A stretch of 64,000 nucleotides of DNA from Hyphomicrobiales bacterium (GTDB taxonomy: Bacteria; Pseudomonadota; Alphaproteobacteria; Rhizobiales; Rhizobiaceae). Made by a program: the position numbers and the translations under genes. Location of the stretch: positions 1-64,000 of the forward strand of contig JAPLOZ010000002.1 of NCBI GenBank assembly GCA_026400435.1, written 5' to 3'. Positions 48,562 to 58,240 of the stretch are shown in pieces (the first letter of the stretch is position 1; every line of letters begins with the position of its first letter). The notes beneath the pieces were generated by a model. The model had not been told where the DNA came from and searched no databases. It saw only the letters and a program-made list of their open reading frames with translations.

Positions 48562-49824
48562 ATGATTGACCATTTCAAACCGAAAAGCGCCAGCGATTGG
48601 CGCATGGCACTGTTCGTGTTTGCCTGCGGAATGGCATTCGGCTTCCACTATCACGTGGGTCTGTGGACCACCGGGGCCGACGGTTTCTCCGAAGTCTCGC
48701 GACGGCTGCCCTATTGGGACTTCACCAATCTCTGGGCGGGCTCGCGCATGGCGATCGAGGGCCATGTCGGCACGCTGTTCGACGTGGATGCCTACCGGGC
48801 CGAGCTGCGCGCCATGTTCACGCCGAACCTTGCCGATCACGAATGGAGCTACCCGCCGTCGATCATCCTGTTTGGCGCGCCGCTTGCCGCGCTGCCCATC
48901 CTGCCTGCCTATCTGCTCTGGACTTTCGGCACGATCGCGATGCTGCATTTCGCGATCCGTCCGCTGCGCCTGCCGATGCCGCTGCATCTGGCCGCACTTG
49001 CCTCGCCGGCAGTCTTCATCAATGCGATGTTCGGACAGAACGGCGCGCTCACTGCGGCGCTGCTGATCGGCGGCCTGCTCGCGGCACCCGTGCGGCCCAT
49101 TCTCGCGGGCGTGCTGTTCGGCCTGCTCACCGTCAAGCCGCATCTCGGCATCCTCGTGCCATTCTGCCTGATCGCCAGCCAGAACTGGCGCGCCTTCCTG
49201 TCAGCTGCGACGACGGCCGTGCTGCTGGCGGTCGCAACCGGCCTGGCTTTCGGGTTCGGCGTCTGGCCGTCGTTCCTGACGGAGACACGGGCCTTGATGA
49301 CGGCGATCATGGAAGCGCCCTATCCGCAGCTCTACCACGCCAACGCGCTGACCGTCTTCGTCATGGCGCGCGCCGCAGGCGCCGGGCTTGGCCTTGCCTA
49401 CGCCGTGCAGGCGGTCGCAACCGCGCTCGCCATCGCCGCGGCGATATGGCTGTGGCTGCCCTCGACCCCGATCGATTCCCGCCGCCGCGCACTCGCCACT
49501 GCGACGCTGGCAATCGTCGCGACGCCTTATGGCTACACCTACGACAGCATCCCGATGTGCGTGGCGCTGGCCTATCTGTTCGCAGTCACCTCAAAGCCGA
49601 GGCCCTTGTTCCTCGCCATAGGCTGGCTGTTTCCGCTATTCGCCCACCTGCTGAACTACCAGGGCATCGGCATCGGCGTGGTTGTTCCCGCCGCCGTCGC
49701 ATTTGCCATGATGGCGCCGCTGCTGCCGCGCCGTCAGGGAGCCGCCGGCGCGCTTTCCGATACGGCGCGAGCCGAAACAGGAGCCAGGTCGGATCGGACA
49801 AGCACGGTCACGACCTCGTCCTGA
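48562..49824 (+). CDS. GT87/DUF2029-like integral membrane glycosyltransferase
   Basis: The 420-residue protein starts at the ATG at 48562; a TTG at 48529 is also in frame and neither has a strong ribosome binding site. About nine to ten hydrophobic segments are present. The first periplasmic loop has acidic residues in YWDFTNLWAGSRMAIEG, and SYPPSIILFGAPLAALP and GLLTVKPHLGILVP follow, as in the GT87 polyprenyl-phosphate mannosyltransferase-like family. The last 90 bases overlap the converging GT39-like gene. It begins the second envelope-glycan cluster. Confidence 0.82.
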   Translation: MIDHFKPKSASDWRMALFVFACGMAFGFHYHVGLWTTGADGFSEVSRRLPYWDFTNLWAGSRMAIEGHVGTLFDVDAYRAELRAMFTPNLADHEWSYPPSIILFGAPLAALPILPAYLLWTFGTIAMLHFAIRPLRLPMPLHLAALASPAVFINAMFGQNGALTAALLIGGLLAAPVRPILAGVLFGLLTVKPHLGILVPFCLIASQNWRAFLSAATTAVLLAVATGLAFGFGVWPSFLTETRALMTAIMEAPYPQLYHANALTVFVMARAAGAGLGLAYAVQAVATALAIAAAIWLWLPSTPIDSRRRALATATLAIVATPYGYTYDSIPMCVALAYLFAVTSKPRPLFLAIGWLFPLFAHLLNYQGIGIGVVVPAAVAFAMMAPLLPRRQGAAGALSDTARAETGARSDRTSTVTTSS

Positions 49825-51329
49825 TAGAGCACCCGGTATCCGCGCAACGCGCCGGCGATGGCGGCGTTGGCGCGCACCGCCGCCTGGCCGGCCGACCCAT
49901 CGGTTCCGGCGTCGAACAGAATGTCCGGCTTCTCGCGCTCGATGTCGGTGGCTGCCTGGTTCAGGAAATCCTCGCGCAGCCTTTCCAGCCGTTCGACCTT
50001 TTGCGTGTCGTTTCCAGCCGCAATGATCAGCCCGTAGGCATTCTCGGCTATCCAGAGGCTGGACTGGCGGGCGCGATAGTCGCCGCGGACCATGCGCGTC
50101 AGCGGATGCGCCGGCTGCAGCCGGGTAGCGACGGTGGCGACCGTGGGGCGCTCGATCACCCGGCCGATTGCCGCCGCCGCCCGCTCCAGTTCAACGCGGC
50201 GCTGCGCCTTGGCGAAGGGCTGGCCAACCTGCACAAGAAGCGCGAGCGCCATGACACCTATGGCGACACCCGCCTTGGACACGAGGGGCATGGCGCCTGG
50301 TCCGGGCAGGCGTCGAAGCTGCAGCAGGAACGCGATCAGGCCAAGCAGCAGGAATGGCAGCGCCTGATAGGTCCAACCCTTGCCCATCAGCACGAAGGCC
50401 GGCACGTAGCCAAGCGCTGCGAGCAGCGCCAGTTGCGCCAGCCTGTCGATCCCCGCAGGCCGCGCTGTGGCGATGATGGCTACCGCAAGCACAGCAAAGA
50501 GGACGACCGGCCCGCCGAGCAGCATGGCGGCAATGCCCATGCGGGCCGGCAGGTAGACCTCGCGCACCACCGGCATGAGGTCGAGGAAGAAGGCGAGGTG
50601 AAACGCTGCGATCCAGGCGAGATAGGCGAAGGTGATGGCGGCGCCAACAAGCGTCTCGGTCGTGAACAGCGGCCGGAGCGACCTGCGCTCGAAGCAGATC
50701 AACAGCGCAGGCAGGGCAAGTGCCGGAACCGACATGGGCGGCTTGATCATGACAAACACCGCCGCGCCAAGTCCGGCGACAAGCAGCTCCGGAAAGGTTC
50801 CTGCCCTGAACGCCCGGTCGGCGTCGCGCGCCGCGAGCAGCGAGAGCCACGGCAGCAGCGCGACGACGGCAAACTGTTCGCGCTGCCCGAAATCCTCGGC
50901 GAACAGCAACAGCAGCACAGCGAGCACGGCCGGCGCCAGCCAGCCGGCACTGCGGTCGACCAGCCCGGCGCGCACGAGTATGCGTACCGAAAGACCGACC
51001 GAGAGCAGCGCGAGCGCCGGCAGCCCGATCGCCAGCCACAGCTCGGCGGGCGCACCCGTCAGCCTGCCAAGCAAAGCGAACGGCATGTAGAGCCAGATCG
51101 AAAAGGGCGGGTTCACCTCGACGATGTCGACATGCAGCCGCGCGCCGTCGAGCAGGCGGTCGCAGACGACCAGCAGCCACGAGACATCGACATTTTCAGG
51201 GACAAGGCGCATCGACATCCAGCCCGACGCCGCCGCAATCAGCAGGCAGGCCAGCACCGGCCAGACGGCGCCGAAGGACCTCCAGCCAGCCAGGACCGTC
51301 GCGCTTGCCGATTGGCCGCTACCCGCCAT
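49734..51329 (-). CDS. GT39-like integral membrane protein, tandem paralogue B
   Basis: The 531-residue protein has about ten to twelve hydrophobic segments and a soluble C-terminal domain of about 130 residues. The first loop reads DVSWLLVVCDRLLDGARL, then EVNPPFSIWLYMP, similar to the acceptor-side loop of ArnT/PMT-fold enzymes. The C-terminal domain ends in DILFDAGTDGS...YQDEVVTVLVRSD. It is clearly related along its whole length to the upstream gene (51319-52893), with which it overlaps by 11 bases. Its 3' end overlaps the converging GT87-like gene by 91 bases. The sugar and acceptor are unknown. Confidence 0.82.
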   Translation of the reverse strand: MAGSGQSASATVLAGWRSFGAVWPVLACLLIAAASGWMSMRLVPENVDVSWLLVVCDRLLDGARLHVDIVEVNPPFSIWLYMPFALLGRLTGAPAELWLAIGLPALALLSVGLSVRILVRAGLVDRSAGWLAPAVLAVLLLLFAEDFGQREQFAVVALLPWLSLLAARDADRAFRAGTFPELLVAGLGAAVFVMIKPPMSVPALALPALLICFERRSLRPLFTTETLVGAAITFAYLAWIAAFHLAFFLDLMPVVREVYLPARMGIAAMLLGGPVVLFAVLAVAIIATARPAGIDRLAQLALLAALGYVPAFVLMGKGWTYQALPFLLLGLIAFLLQLRRLPGPGAMPLVSKAGVAIGVMALALLVQVGQPFAKAQRRVELERAAAAIGRVIERPTVATVATRLQPAHPLTRMVRGDYRARQSSLWIAENAYGLIIAAGNDTQKVERLERLREDFLNQAATDIEREKPDILFDAGTDGSAGQAAVRANAAIAGALRGYRVLYQDEVVTVLVRSDLAPVSARAVSESAPAAP

Positions 51330-52893
51330 GTTCAGCCTTTCCGCCCGGTGTCCGGTCCGCCCTGATCAGTACTGAAACCGCGTCGTCCCGATAGAGCAGG
51401 GTGTAGCCCGCAAGCTCTGCTTGCATGCCCTTGTCGGCGTGGATGGCCAGCCACGCCGGCGTCTGCCAGATGCTGTCGAGGATAATGTCCGGCCTGATCC
51501 GTCTGATTTCCGCAACGGCCCCGGCGATAAAGCTGTCGCGCAAGGCGGTGAGCCGCACCGTCTCGTTCGCACCCGAGCTTGCCATCAGCCGCTCAGCGCT
51601 GCGCACCAGCCAAAGATTGGGGTGGCTGAGCCGGTAGTCGCCATTTGCCATGCGGGCCAGCGGATGGCCTGTGGCGATGTCGGTGCTGATCGAAACCACG
51701 GAAGGCCGCTCGACTGCTGCGACAATCGCCGCGACAGCCGCGGCGGCCGGCTTCTGTGTCAGCCAGAACGGCAGGAAAGCAGCCATCACCGCGGCCACGA
51801 GGACGCCTTGCCGGGCCAGGCGGACCGGTTGCCGGGACCGCCAACCGCCTCGGGCCGCCGGCAGGCATGACAGGCAGATCAATCCGAGAAGCGCGCACGC
51901 CAGCGCCGGGTAGGCATGATACGCCCAACCCTTCGCCTGCCAGAGCAGCGCTGCCAGGCCGGCAATGGAAGCAAGGAAAGCTGTGGCTGCCAGCTCGGGG
52001 ACTGGCCGCTTCGTTGGCCAGGACAGGATGACTGCAAGGCCAAGAAGCAGCGCCGCCGGCCCAAACAGCAGCAGCGTCGCCAGAAAATTGCGCATGCTGA
52101 GATAAGCTTCGGTCAGTCGCGGGTAAACATCGCCCAAGAATTCCGGGTAGAGGAGTTGCACCGCGCCGAGATACGCCACGCAGACCGCGCCGATCACCCA
52201 GTGCTCGACGACGAAGAGGGGACGCGCGCTGCGCGTGCGCCAGCAGGTCGCCAACACCGGCAGCAGGACCATCGCGGCGTAGTATGGCTTGACCAGAACA
52301 AGCACGCTGCCGCAAAGTCCGGCGAGTACCGCTGTCGCGGCATCCGGGCGGGCGGGGCCGCCGCCCATCCGCCACGCCATCATCGCCAGCATCGGCAGGA
52401 ACAGGCAGACGCCGATGTGCTCGCGCTGGGAAAATGCGTTGCCGGGGAAGAGGACCAGCAACGCGTAGATCGCCGGTGACCATCTTGCGAGGCCCGGCGC
52501 CTCGGCGAAGCCTGCCCTTTGGACCACCAGGCCCGCGGCAAACATGCCTGCCAGCGCTGCGAGGTAGGCCCACGCGTGGACCAGGATTTCGGGTTCAATG
52601 CCGAGTTGTTGCGCCAGTGCGACCGGCGGCATGTAAAGCCAAGTCGAAAAGGGCGGGTTCGTCTCGGCGACATCGATATAGAGCCGCTCGCCACCCAGCA
52701 GCCGTTCGCAGACCGTTATCAGCCAGCTTGTATCTGGCACCGTGCCCCAGCGCCTCTGCCAGACGACCGCAACGGCGGTGAGGGCGGCGATCGCAAACGC
52801 ATTCAGCCAGAGCGTCGCGGAGCGCCGCCGTGCCGCCGGCAGGGGCCTGGGCGAGGCCCCGGAGGAAAGAAGTGCGCCGTCGCCCGCGCTCAT
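51319..52893 (-). CDS. GT39-like integral membrane protein, tandem paralogue A
   Basis: The protein has 524 residues from the ATG at 52893; a TTG at 52920 is an alternative. It has the same layout as its downstream neighbour: loop DTSWLITVCERLLGGERL and ETNPPFSTWLYMP, about ten helices, then a soluble domain with GHPLARMANGDYRLSHPNLW and YRDDAVSVLIRAD that aligns with the neighbour's GDYR and YQDEVVTVLVRSD. The two look like products of a tandem duplication. A GT2 lies upstream, a source of polyprenyl-phosphate sugar. Confidence 0.82.
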   Translation of the reverse strand: MSAGDGALLSSGASPRPLPAARRRSATLWLNAFAIAALTAVAVVWQRRWGTVPDTSWLITVCERLLGGERLYIDVAETNPPFSTWLYMPPVALAQQLGIEPEILVHAWAYLAALAGMFAAGLVVQRAGFAEAPGLARWSPAIYALLVLFPGNAFSQREHIGVCLFLPMLAMMAWRMGGGPARPDAATAVLAGLCGSVLVLVKPYYAAMVLLPVLATCWRTRSARPLFVVEHWVIGAVCVAYLGAVQLLYPEFLGDVYPRLTEAYLSMRNFLATLLLFGPAALLLGLAVILSWPTKRPVPELAATAFLASIAGLAALLWQAKGWAYHAYPALACALLGLICLSCLPAARGGWRSRQPVRLARQGVLVAAVMAAFLPFWLTQKPAAAAVAAIVAAVERPSVVSISTDIATGHPLARMANGDYRLSHPNLWLVRSAERLMASSGANETVRLTALRDSFIAGAVAEIRRIRPDIILDSIWQTPAWLAIHADKGMQAELAGYTLLYRDDAVSVLIRADRTPGGKAEHGG

Positions 52894-52951
52894 TGCGATG
52901 GACTGCGCCCGGCAAGCCAATGCCAGCGTGCGCGATGCGCAGTTGCATCCA

Positions 52952-53941
52952 TCACGCCGGACCGTATGTCCGGCGCACCAGGTAGACCGGGCGCTGCTTT
53001 ATCTCGGTGTGGAGATTTGCGAGATACTTGCAGACGATGCCGATCCCCAGAAGCTGCATGCCGCCGAGCAGGAGCACGCCGACCATGAGAGTTGCATAGC
53101 CAGGCACGTCCGCCCCGAACACCAGCGTTTTGGCGACAATACCTAGCCCGCAGAGAAACGACAGCGCCGCAACCGTCGCGCCGACCCATGTCCACGCCTC
53201 GAGCGGCGCGCTCGAGAAGCTTGTCATGCCTTCCCTCGAACCGCGGCCGAGCAGGCTGCGGGCGGGCGCCTTGGACTTTGCGTCCGGCTCGACTTCATAG
53301 TCGATCGTCGTGGTGCGAAATCCAACCCAGGCAAACAGGCCCCGCATCAGGCGGCGTCGCTCCGGCATGGCGCGCAGCGCCTCGACCACATTGCGGTCGA
53401 TCAGCCGGAAATCACCGACGCCTTCAGGAATCTTGCGCACCGCGACCATGTTGTGGATGCGCTCGCCGAGCGTCGCCCGGCGCTGTGTGGCGCGTGGGCC
53501 GATGCGTCGGGTCAGGACGACCTCGAAGCCCTCGCGCCATTTGGCGATCAGGTCGGGGATGACGTGCGGCGGATCCAGCAGGTCGACGCCGATCGGGATG
53601 GCAGCGTCTGAATCGCACAGATCGAGCCCGGCGGTCAGCGCCGCCTCGGGGCCGAAGCTGCGCGACAGGTCGACGATGCGGACACGCGGATCGTCCTTCT
53701 GTGCCAAAAGCAGACAGTCGAGCGTGGCGTCCGCGCTGCCGTCATTGATGAAGATGAATTCGAAGGCGATGCCCTGCTCGGTCAGCACTTCGGTGTTGCG
53801 GTAGACCGATTCGAGGAATGGCGCGATCGCATCCTCCTCGTCGCGCACCGGAACGATCAGCGCTACGGTGGCAATGCAGACATCCTGCGGCGCCTGCGTC
53901 GCCTCGGGCGTACCGTCGGGATGTGGAAAGGGTGCGTTCAT
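52952..53941 (-). CDS. Glycosyltransferase family 2, GtrB/DPM1-like with C-terminal membrane helices
   Basis: The 329-residue protein has a GT-A domain at about residues 25-245: TVALIVPVRDEEDAIAPFLE, FIFINDGSADATLDC, and DLSRSFGPEAALTAGLDL. Two helices at about 255-310 (WVGATVAALSFLCGLGIV and YATLMVGVLLLGGMQLLGIG) match polyprenyl-phosphate sugar synthases. At the usual DxD metal motif it has IPIGVDLLDPP, so the first Asp is Gly, a departure to note. It probably charges the lipid carrier used by the GT39-like pair downstream. Confidence 0.88.
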   Translation of the reverse strand: MNAPFPHPDGTPEATQAPQDVCIATVALIVPVRDEEDAIAPFLESVYRNTEVLTEQGIAFEFIFINDGSADATLDCLLLAQKDDPRVRIVDLSRSFGPEAALTAGLDLCDSDAAIPIGVDLLDPPHVIPDLIAKWREGFEVVLTRRIGPRATQRRATLGERIHNMVAVRKIPEGVGDFRLIDRNVVEALRAMPERRRLMRGLFAWVGFRTTTIDYEVEPDAKSKAPARSLLGRGSREGMTSFSSAPLEAWTWVGATVAALSFLCGLGIVAKTLVFGADVPGYATLMVGVLLLGGMQLLGIGIVCKYLANLHTEIKQRPVYLVRRTYGPA

Positions 53942-54054
53942 TGTCGGCGCAAGCCTGTTTGATGCAGGTCGTGCGGCGGACAGTAATTGCGCGCGGTTAA
54001 GTTAGCTTTAAGCCTGTTTTCCGGGACTGCTTTCCAGAACTCTGGGCGCTCGCG

Positions 54055-55014
54055 CTAGAGCTTGCGCAGCGCCACTTCCTCGACCCTGTGGTCGGCGCCC
54101 TTGCGCAGGATCAGGTCGGCGCGCGGCCGGGTCGGGCGGATGTTCTCGCGCAGGTTCTTGAGATTGATGTTCGCCCACAGTCCCTCGGCGATCGCGCGGG
54201 CAGCGTCCTCGGAAAGCTCCGAGTAGCGGTGGAAGAACGACTGCGGATTGCGGAAGGCGGTTTCCCTGAGACGCATGAAGCGCGCGACATACCAGCCGTG
54301 GATGAGCTCCTCCTCGGCATCCATGTAGATCGAGAAGTCGAAGAAATCCGAAAGGAACGGCACGAACTTTCCATCCTTGGGCAGTTCGCGCGTCTGCAAC
54401 ACGTTCAACCCCTCGAAAATCAGGATGTCGGGACGGTCGATGGTGACATGCTCGCCGCGCACTACGTCGTAGGTCAGGTGCGAATAAACCGGCGCGTGAA
54501 CATCCGCCTGGCCCGACTTGATGGCCGACAGGAAGCGCAGCAGCGCGCCGACGTCGTAGCTGTCGGGAAACCCCTTGCGCTCCATCAGGTTCTGCCGGCG
54601 AAGCACTTCGTTGGGAAACAGAAAGCCATCCGTGGTCACCAGATCGACCTTCGGGCTGGAAGGCCAGCGCTGCAGCAATTCCTTCAGGAGGCGGGCGGTC
54701 GTCGATTTGCCGACAGCCACAGAGCCGGCGATGCCGATGATGAACGGCGTCTTGATCGCGTGCGGCACGTTGAAGAAATCGCGCCGCTGGCGAAACAGGG
54801 TCTGGCTTGCCTCCACATGCACCGACAGCAGCCGGGATATCGACAGGTAGATGCGCCTCACTTCGTCGAGGTCGATCGGATCGTTGAGCGAGGAAAGGCG
54901 GCGTACTTCCTCCTGGGTGAGATGGAGCGAGGCGCCGGCGGCAAATTCGGCCCAGCGCTCCGCTGCATAGAAACGGTAGGGCGAATATTTTCCGGTCGCG
55001 ACAAGCTGGTCCAT
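54055..55014 (-). CDS. coaA: Type I pantothenate kinase
   Basis: The 319-residue enzyme performs the first step of coenzyme A synthesis. The ATG at 55014 ([20 protein letters not shown]) gives the usual length; the frame upstream belongs to no real protein. The P-loop is [17 protein letters not shown] (Walker A at 97-105), followed by [13 protein letters not shown] with the catalytic-site Asp, [17 protein letters not shown], and the CoA-feedback region around [13 protein letters not shown]. It sits at the 3' end of the his operon, 18 bases after hisE. Confidence 0.97.
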   Translation of the reverse strand: MDQLVATGKYSPYRFYAAERWAEFAAGASLHLTQEEVRRLSSLNDPIDLDEVRRIYLSISRLLSVHVEASQTLFRQRRDFFNVPHAIKTPFIIGIAGSVAVGKSTTARLLKELLQRWPSSPKVDLVTTDGFLFPNEVLRRQNLMERKGFPDSYDVGALLRFLSAIKSGQADVHAPVYSHLTYDVVRGEHVTIDRPDILIFEGLNVLQTRELPKDGKFVPFLSDFFDFSIYMDAEEELIHGWYVARFMRLRETAFRNPQSFFHRYSELSEDAARAIAEGLWANINLKNLRENIRPTRPRADLILRKGADHRVEEVALRKL

Positions 55015-55031
55015 CGAACCCCCCGCTCCGC

Positions 55032-55373
55032 TCAGCCCGGCCCGTCCGGACCGACTTTTGCTCGCGCCGCCTTTTCGGCCAGCCCCGACCGCGTCGTGCG
55101 CTTTTCGAGTTCGGCAAGCACATCCGAAAGCGGCACGCCGGCCAGCGCCAGCACCACAAGCCAGTGATAAAGCAGATCCGCGCTTTCCGAAACAAGCTCC
55201 TGGCGATCGCCGCCCAGCGCGGCAATCACCGTCTCGATGGCTTCCTCGCCGAGCTTCTTGGCCGCCTTCTCGGTGCCACCGGCAAACAGCTTGGCCGTCC
55301 ACGAGCCGGCATCGCCGGAGCGGCCACGCTCGGCGACGATCTTTTCGAGGTCCGAAAGCGAAAACTCTTTCAT
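55032..55373 (-). CDS. hisE: Phosphoribosyl-ATP pyrophosphatase
   Basis: The 113-residue MazG-like helical enzyme performs the second step of histidine synthesis. The sequence starts [17 protein letters not shown]. The metal-binding core is [14 protein letters not shown] (about residues 40-53) followed by [14 protein letters not shown] (about 63-76), with the conserved glutamates and aspartate. It lies ten bases downstream of hisF and is separate from hisI, as in other alphaproteobacteria. Confidence 0.97.
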   Translation of the reverse strand: MKEFSLSDLEKIVAERGRSGDAGSWTAKLFAGGTEKAAKKLGEEAIETVIAALGGDRQELVSESADLLYHWLVVLALAGVPLSDVLAELEKRTTRSGLAEKAARAKVGPDGPG

Positions 55374-55382
55374 TTGCGCCGT

Positions 55383-56174
55383 TTATTGCGCCGCAACACT
55401 GGAGTCCAGCCTCATCGGCAGGTTTGCCCTGGCCATGAAAGCCTTCGCCTCGCCGATCGAATACGTCCCGAAATGAAAGATCGAGGCGGCAAGCACTGCC
55501 GTCGCATGGCCGTCGCGTACGCCTTCGACGAGGTGGTCCAGCGTGCCAACGCCGCCCGAGGCGATCACCGGCACGCGCACCGCGTCAGCCACGGTCCGGG
55601 TCAGCGCGAGGTCATAGCCGGCCTTGGTGCCGTCGCGATCCATCGAGGTCAGCAGGATTTCGCCGGCGCCGAGATCGACCACCTTGCGGGCGAACCCGAC
55701 CGCGTCGATGCCGGTCGGCTGCCTGCCGCCGTGGGTGAAGATTTCCCAGCGATCAGCCTCGTCGGCGGCCGAAACTTTCTTTGCGTCGATCGCCACGACG
55801 ATGCACTGGTTGCCGAACTTGTCGGCGGCTTCGGCGACGAAGCCCGGATTGTTCACCGCCGCCGTGTTGATCGACACCTTGTCGGCGCCAGCCAGAAGCA
55901 GCTTGCGGATGTCGGCGACGCTGCGCACCCCGCCACCCACCGTCAACGGCATGAAGCAGCGCTCGGCCGTGCGGGCCACCACGTCGAAGATCGTGTCACG
56001 ATTGTCCGAGGATGCGGTGATGTCGAGGAAACAGAGTTCGTCAGCGCCGGCCGCGTCATAGGCCGCCGCCGCTTCGACTGGATCGCCGGCGTCGACGAGA
56101 TCGACGAAGTTGACGCCCTTCACGACGCGGCCGTCCTTGACGTCGAGGCAGGGGATGACGCGGGCCTTGAGCAT
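55383..56174 (-). CDS. hisF: Imidazole glycerol phosphate synthase, cyclase subunit
   Basis: The 263-residue beta/alpha-barrel uses ammonia from HisH to make IGP and AICAR. The catalytic aspartates are Asp11 ([10 protein letters not shown]) and Asp130 (VVAIDAKK). Phosphate-binding loops TVGGGVRS and [11 protein letters not shown] are intact. Its start codon overlaps the stop of the arginase-fold gene by one base, so hisA and hisF are separated by one non-his gene. Confidence 0.98.
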   Translation of the reverse strand: MLKARVIPCLDVKDGRVVKGVNFVDLVDAGDPVEAAAAYDAAGADELCFLDITASSDNRDTIFDVVARTAERCFMPLTVGGGVRSVADIRKLLLAGADKVSINTAAVNNPGFVAEAADKFGNQCIVVAIDAKKVSAADEADRWEIFTHGGRQPTGIDAVGFARKVVDLGAGEILLTSMDRDGTKAGYDLALTRTVADAVRVPVIASGGVGTLDHLVEGVRDGHATAVLAASIFHFGTYSIGEAKAFMARANLPMRLDSSVAAQ

Positions 56175-57010
56175 CAGATCCGTTCCATCGCCGCCAGGAA
56201 ATCGACCAGAAGCCGGCCGACCGCGGGCGGCACGTCGCCCTTGGCGTCGAAGGCGGGGTCGTAGGCGGATAGCGTCAGTCCGACGATCGGCACCGAGCGC
56301 GCCATGCAGGTGGCCGCTTCCCTCACCGCGTCAGGTTCGGGTCCTCCCGGCTCCGCATAGCGGTTGACCTGCAACTCGTCGGGATCGTGCACGTCGAGAT
56401 CGATGTGGAGATGGGTGCGCCGCACGCCCGCCTGCTGCAGCGCGACCACCTTGTCGGCCGCTTCGTGCATCTCGGCGTGGATGACCGGCAGGCTGTCGAG
56501 CAGCAGCTTTTCGTCCGGATCGAGGTCGCGTGCGTCGACCAGCATGCATTTTGCTGCTTCGACCGGGCGAAAGCCGGGAATGGCGTTCGCCATCGGCCGC
56601 CAGCAGAGGCCAAGCGCCGTCGCCAGCGCCATGCCGTCGAGAAAGCCGTAGGTCGAGGTCTCGGGCGTGTTGATGTCGCCATGCTGGTCGAACCAGATGA
56701 TCGAATCGGCGCTCTCGCCGGCCACGGCGCCGCATGTGGTCAGGCAATTGCCGGATAGCACGACCGGAAACCGACCCTGTTCGCGGCTTTCGGCTACCTT
56801 CTCGGCCACCGCCTTGCAGACCGCGAACCCGGTCGCGATCTCGCGGTCGTCGAGACCCTTGATCTTGCCGATCTCCTCGACCGCGACGTCGTGGCCGTCG
56901 AGGGTCAGCGTCTCGACAAGCCCGCCGGATATCAGCGCGTCCGGCCCCTTGCCAAAACCTTCGTGGCGGCGTCCGCTGTCATATGGCGCCAGGATAATGG
57001 TGAGTTTCAC
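56174..57010 (-). CDS. Arginase/agmatinase-fold protein in the his operon, first metal-ligand histidine replaced
   Basis: The 278-residue protein has a GTG start at 57010, one base after the hisA stop. It belongs to the ureohydrolase fold. The second metal motif is intact ([14 protein letters not shown], the DxHxD pattern) and so is the third ([13 protein letters not shown], DxDxxDP). The usual GGDH(S) motif, however, reads [13 protein letters not shown], so the first histidine ligand is Cys. The protein may be mononuclear, use another substrate, or be non-catalytic. It is coupled to hisA and hisF by near-zero spacing, hinting at a link to histidine or a related amidine compound. No substrate is assigned. 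Confidence 0.87.
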   Translation of the reverse strand: MKLTIILAPYDSGRRHEGFGKGPDALISGGLVETLTLDGHDVAVEEIGKIKGLDDREIATGFAVCKAVAEKVAESREQGRFPVVLSGNCLTTCGAVAGESADSIIWFDQHGDINTPETSTYGFLDGMALATALGLCWRPMANAIPGFRPVEAAKCMLVDARDLDPDEKLLLDSLPVIHAEMHEAADKVVALQQAGVRRTHLHIDLDVHDPDELQVNRYAEPGGPEPDAVREAATCMARSVPIVGLTLSAYDPAFDAKGDVPPAVGRLLVDFLAAMERI

Positions 57011-57011
57011 G

Positions 57012-57752
57012 TCAGTTGCCTTTCCCGGCTGCGCGCAGGATGGCCAGCGCCTCGGCCGGATCGATACGCCCGTCATATAGTGCGCGTCCGGTGATTGCGC
57101 CCTCAAGCCTTGCAGCGTCGGGCCTTGTCATCCGCCTGATGTCGTCGAGCGAGGCCAGCCCGCCCGAGGCGATGACCGGGATGGACACGGCTTGCGCCAG
57201 CGCGATCGTCGCTTCCCAGTTGATGCCCGAAAGCACGCCGTCGCGGTCGATGTCGGTGTAGATGATGGCCGCCACGCCGGCGCCCTCGAATTTTTGCGCC
57301 AGTTCGACGACGCCGAGGCTCGACGCTTCCGCCCAGCCCTCGACGGCGACCTTGCCGCCGCGCGCATCGATGCCGACCGCGATCCGGCCGGGAAAGTTGC
57401 GGCACGCCTGCCGCACCAGATCAGGCTCGCGCACCGCCACGGTGCCTAAAATCACCCGCGCCAGCCCACGGTCCAGCCAGTCCTCGATCTGGGCAAGCGT
57501 GCGGATGCCGCCGCCGAGCTGCACCGGGTTGCTGGTCGCGTTGAGGATGGCGCCAACCGCAGCGCTGTTGACGCTCTTGCCCTCGAAGGCGCCGTTGAGG
57601 TCGACGACATGCAGCCAGGAAAAGCGCTGATCCTCGAAGGCCTTCGCCTGCGCGCCGGGATCCTCGCTGTAAACGGTCGCGGTCGCCATGTCGCCGAGCT
57701 TCAGGCGCACGCACTTGCCGTCCTTGAGGTCGATGGCAGGAAAGAGGATCAT
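57012..57752 (-). CDS. hisA: Phosphoribosylformimino-5-aminoimidazole carboxamide ribotide (ProFAR) isomerase
   Basis: The 246-residue beta/alpha-barrel starts [18 protein letters not shown]. The catalytic acids are Asp8 and Asp129 ([11 protein letters not shown]). Phosphate loops LGGGIRT and [11 protein letters not shown] are present. Its start overlaps by one base the stop of a small membrane-protein gene. Longer in-frame readings run into that gene and are spurious. Confidence 0.97.
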   Translation of the reverse strand: MILFPAIDLKDGKCVRLKLGDMATATVYSEDPGAQAKAFEDQRFSWLHVVDLNGAFEGKSVNSAAVGAILNATSNPVQLGGGIRTLAQIEDWLDRGLARVILGTVAVREPDLVRQACRNFPGRIAVGIDARGGKVAVEGWAEASSLGVVELAQKFEGAGVAAIIYTDIDRDGVLSGINWEATIALAQAVSIPVIASGGLASLDDIRRMTRPDAARLEGAITGRALYDGRIDPAEALAILRAAGKGN

Positions 57753-58240
57753 CAGCGGTTGATCTCGACGAGAAACACCCAGGAATCCATCGCCGCCTTG
57801 GCGATCGACAGGCAGATGCCGCCGGCGAGCCAATAGGCCCCGTCCGCGCTCCCGGCCATCAGCATAAGTCCGCCGACGACCCAGGGCAGGATGGCCAACT
57901 CGAACAGGACAAGGTTACCGGCATAGGCGACCCGATATCCCTGCGTGTGCATCATGCTGCGCGCCGCGAGCAGGGTGCCGACGAGCGCCGTGGCGACGGC
58001 GATGACCAGCGTGCCGAGGCCGGACACAAAAACACTCTTGCCGGGCATCAGCAGAAACAGACCGACAATCAGCGCGGCGAGCAACTGGATCAGCGCCTGG
58101 GCGGCGCGTTCGGTCAGGCCTTTGCCGGCGAGGATCGTGCTGAGGTTGAGCGACAGCGAGACGAAGAAAAGACCGAGCAGCGCCGACGTCGCGCCAACCA
58201 CGGCGGCTAGGAAATCGGTCCATGCGGAGAGGTCTTCCAT
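57752..58240 (-). CDS. Small integral membrane protein of unknown function in the his operon
   Basis: The 162-residue protein has about five hydrophobic segments (for example [20 protein letters not shown] and [16 protein letters not shown]). I do not recognise a family beyond small bacterial membrane proteins that begin W[10 protein letters not shown]. It starts in a TGATG overlap with the DUF1330 stop and ends in a TGATG overlap with hisA, so it is translationally coupled inside the operon. Nothing in the sequence ties it to histidine synthesis. Confidence 0.75.
   Translation of the reverse strand: MEDLSAWTDFLAAVVGATSALLGLFFVSLSLNLSTILAGKGLTERAAQALIQLLAALIVGLFLLMPGKSVFVSGLGTLVIAVATALVGTLLAARSMMHTQGYRVAYAGNLVLFELAILPWVVGGLMLMAGSADGAYWLAGGICLSIAKAAMDSWVFLVEINR

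Noticed and set aside
48597-51365. A 922-codon open frame on the plus strand
   Set aside because: It overlaps the GT87-like gene in another frame and then the GT39-like gene antisense. The Arg/Pro/Ala-rich translation is typical of a shadow frame.
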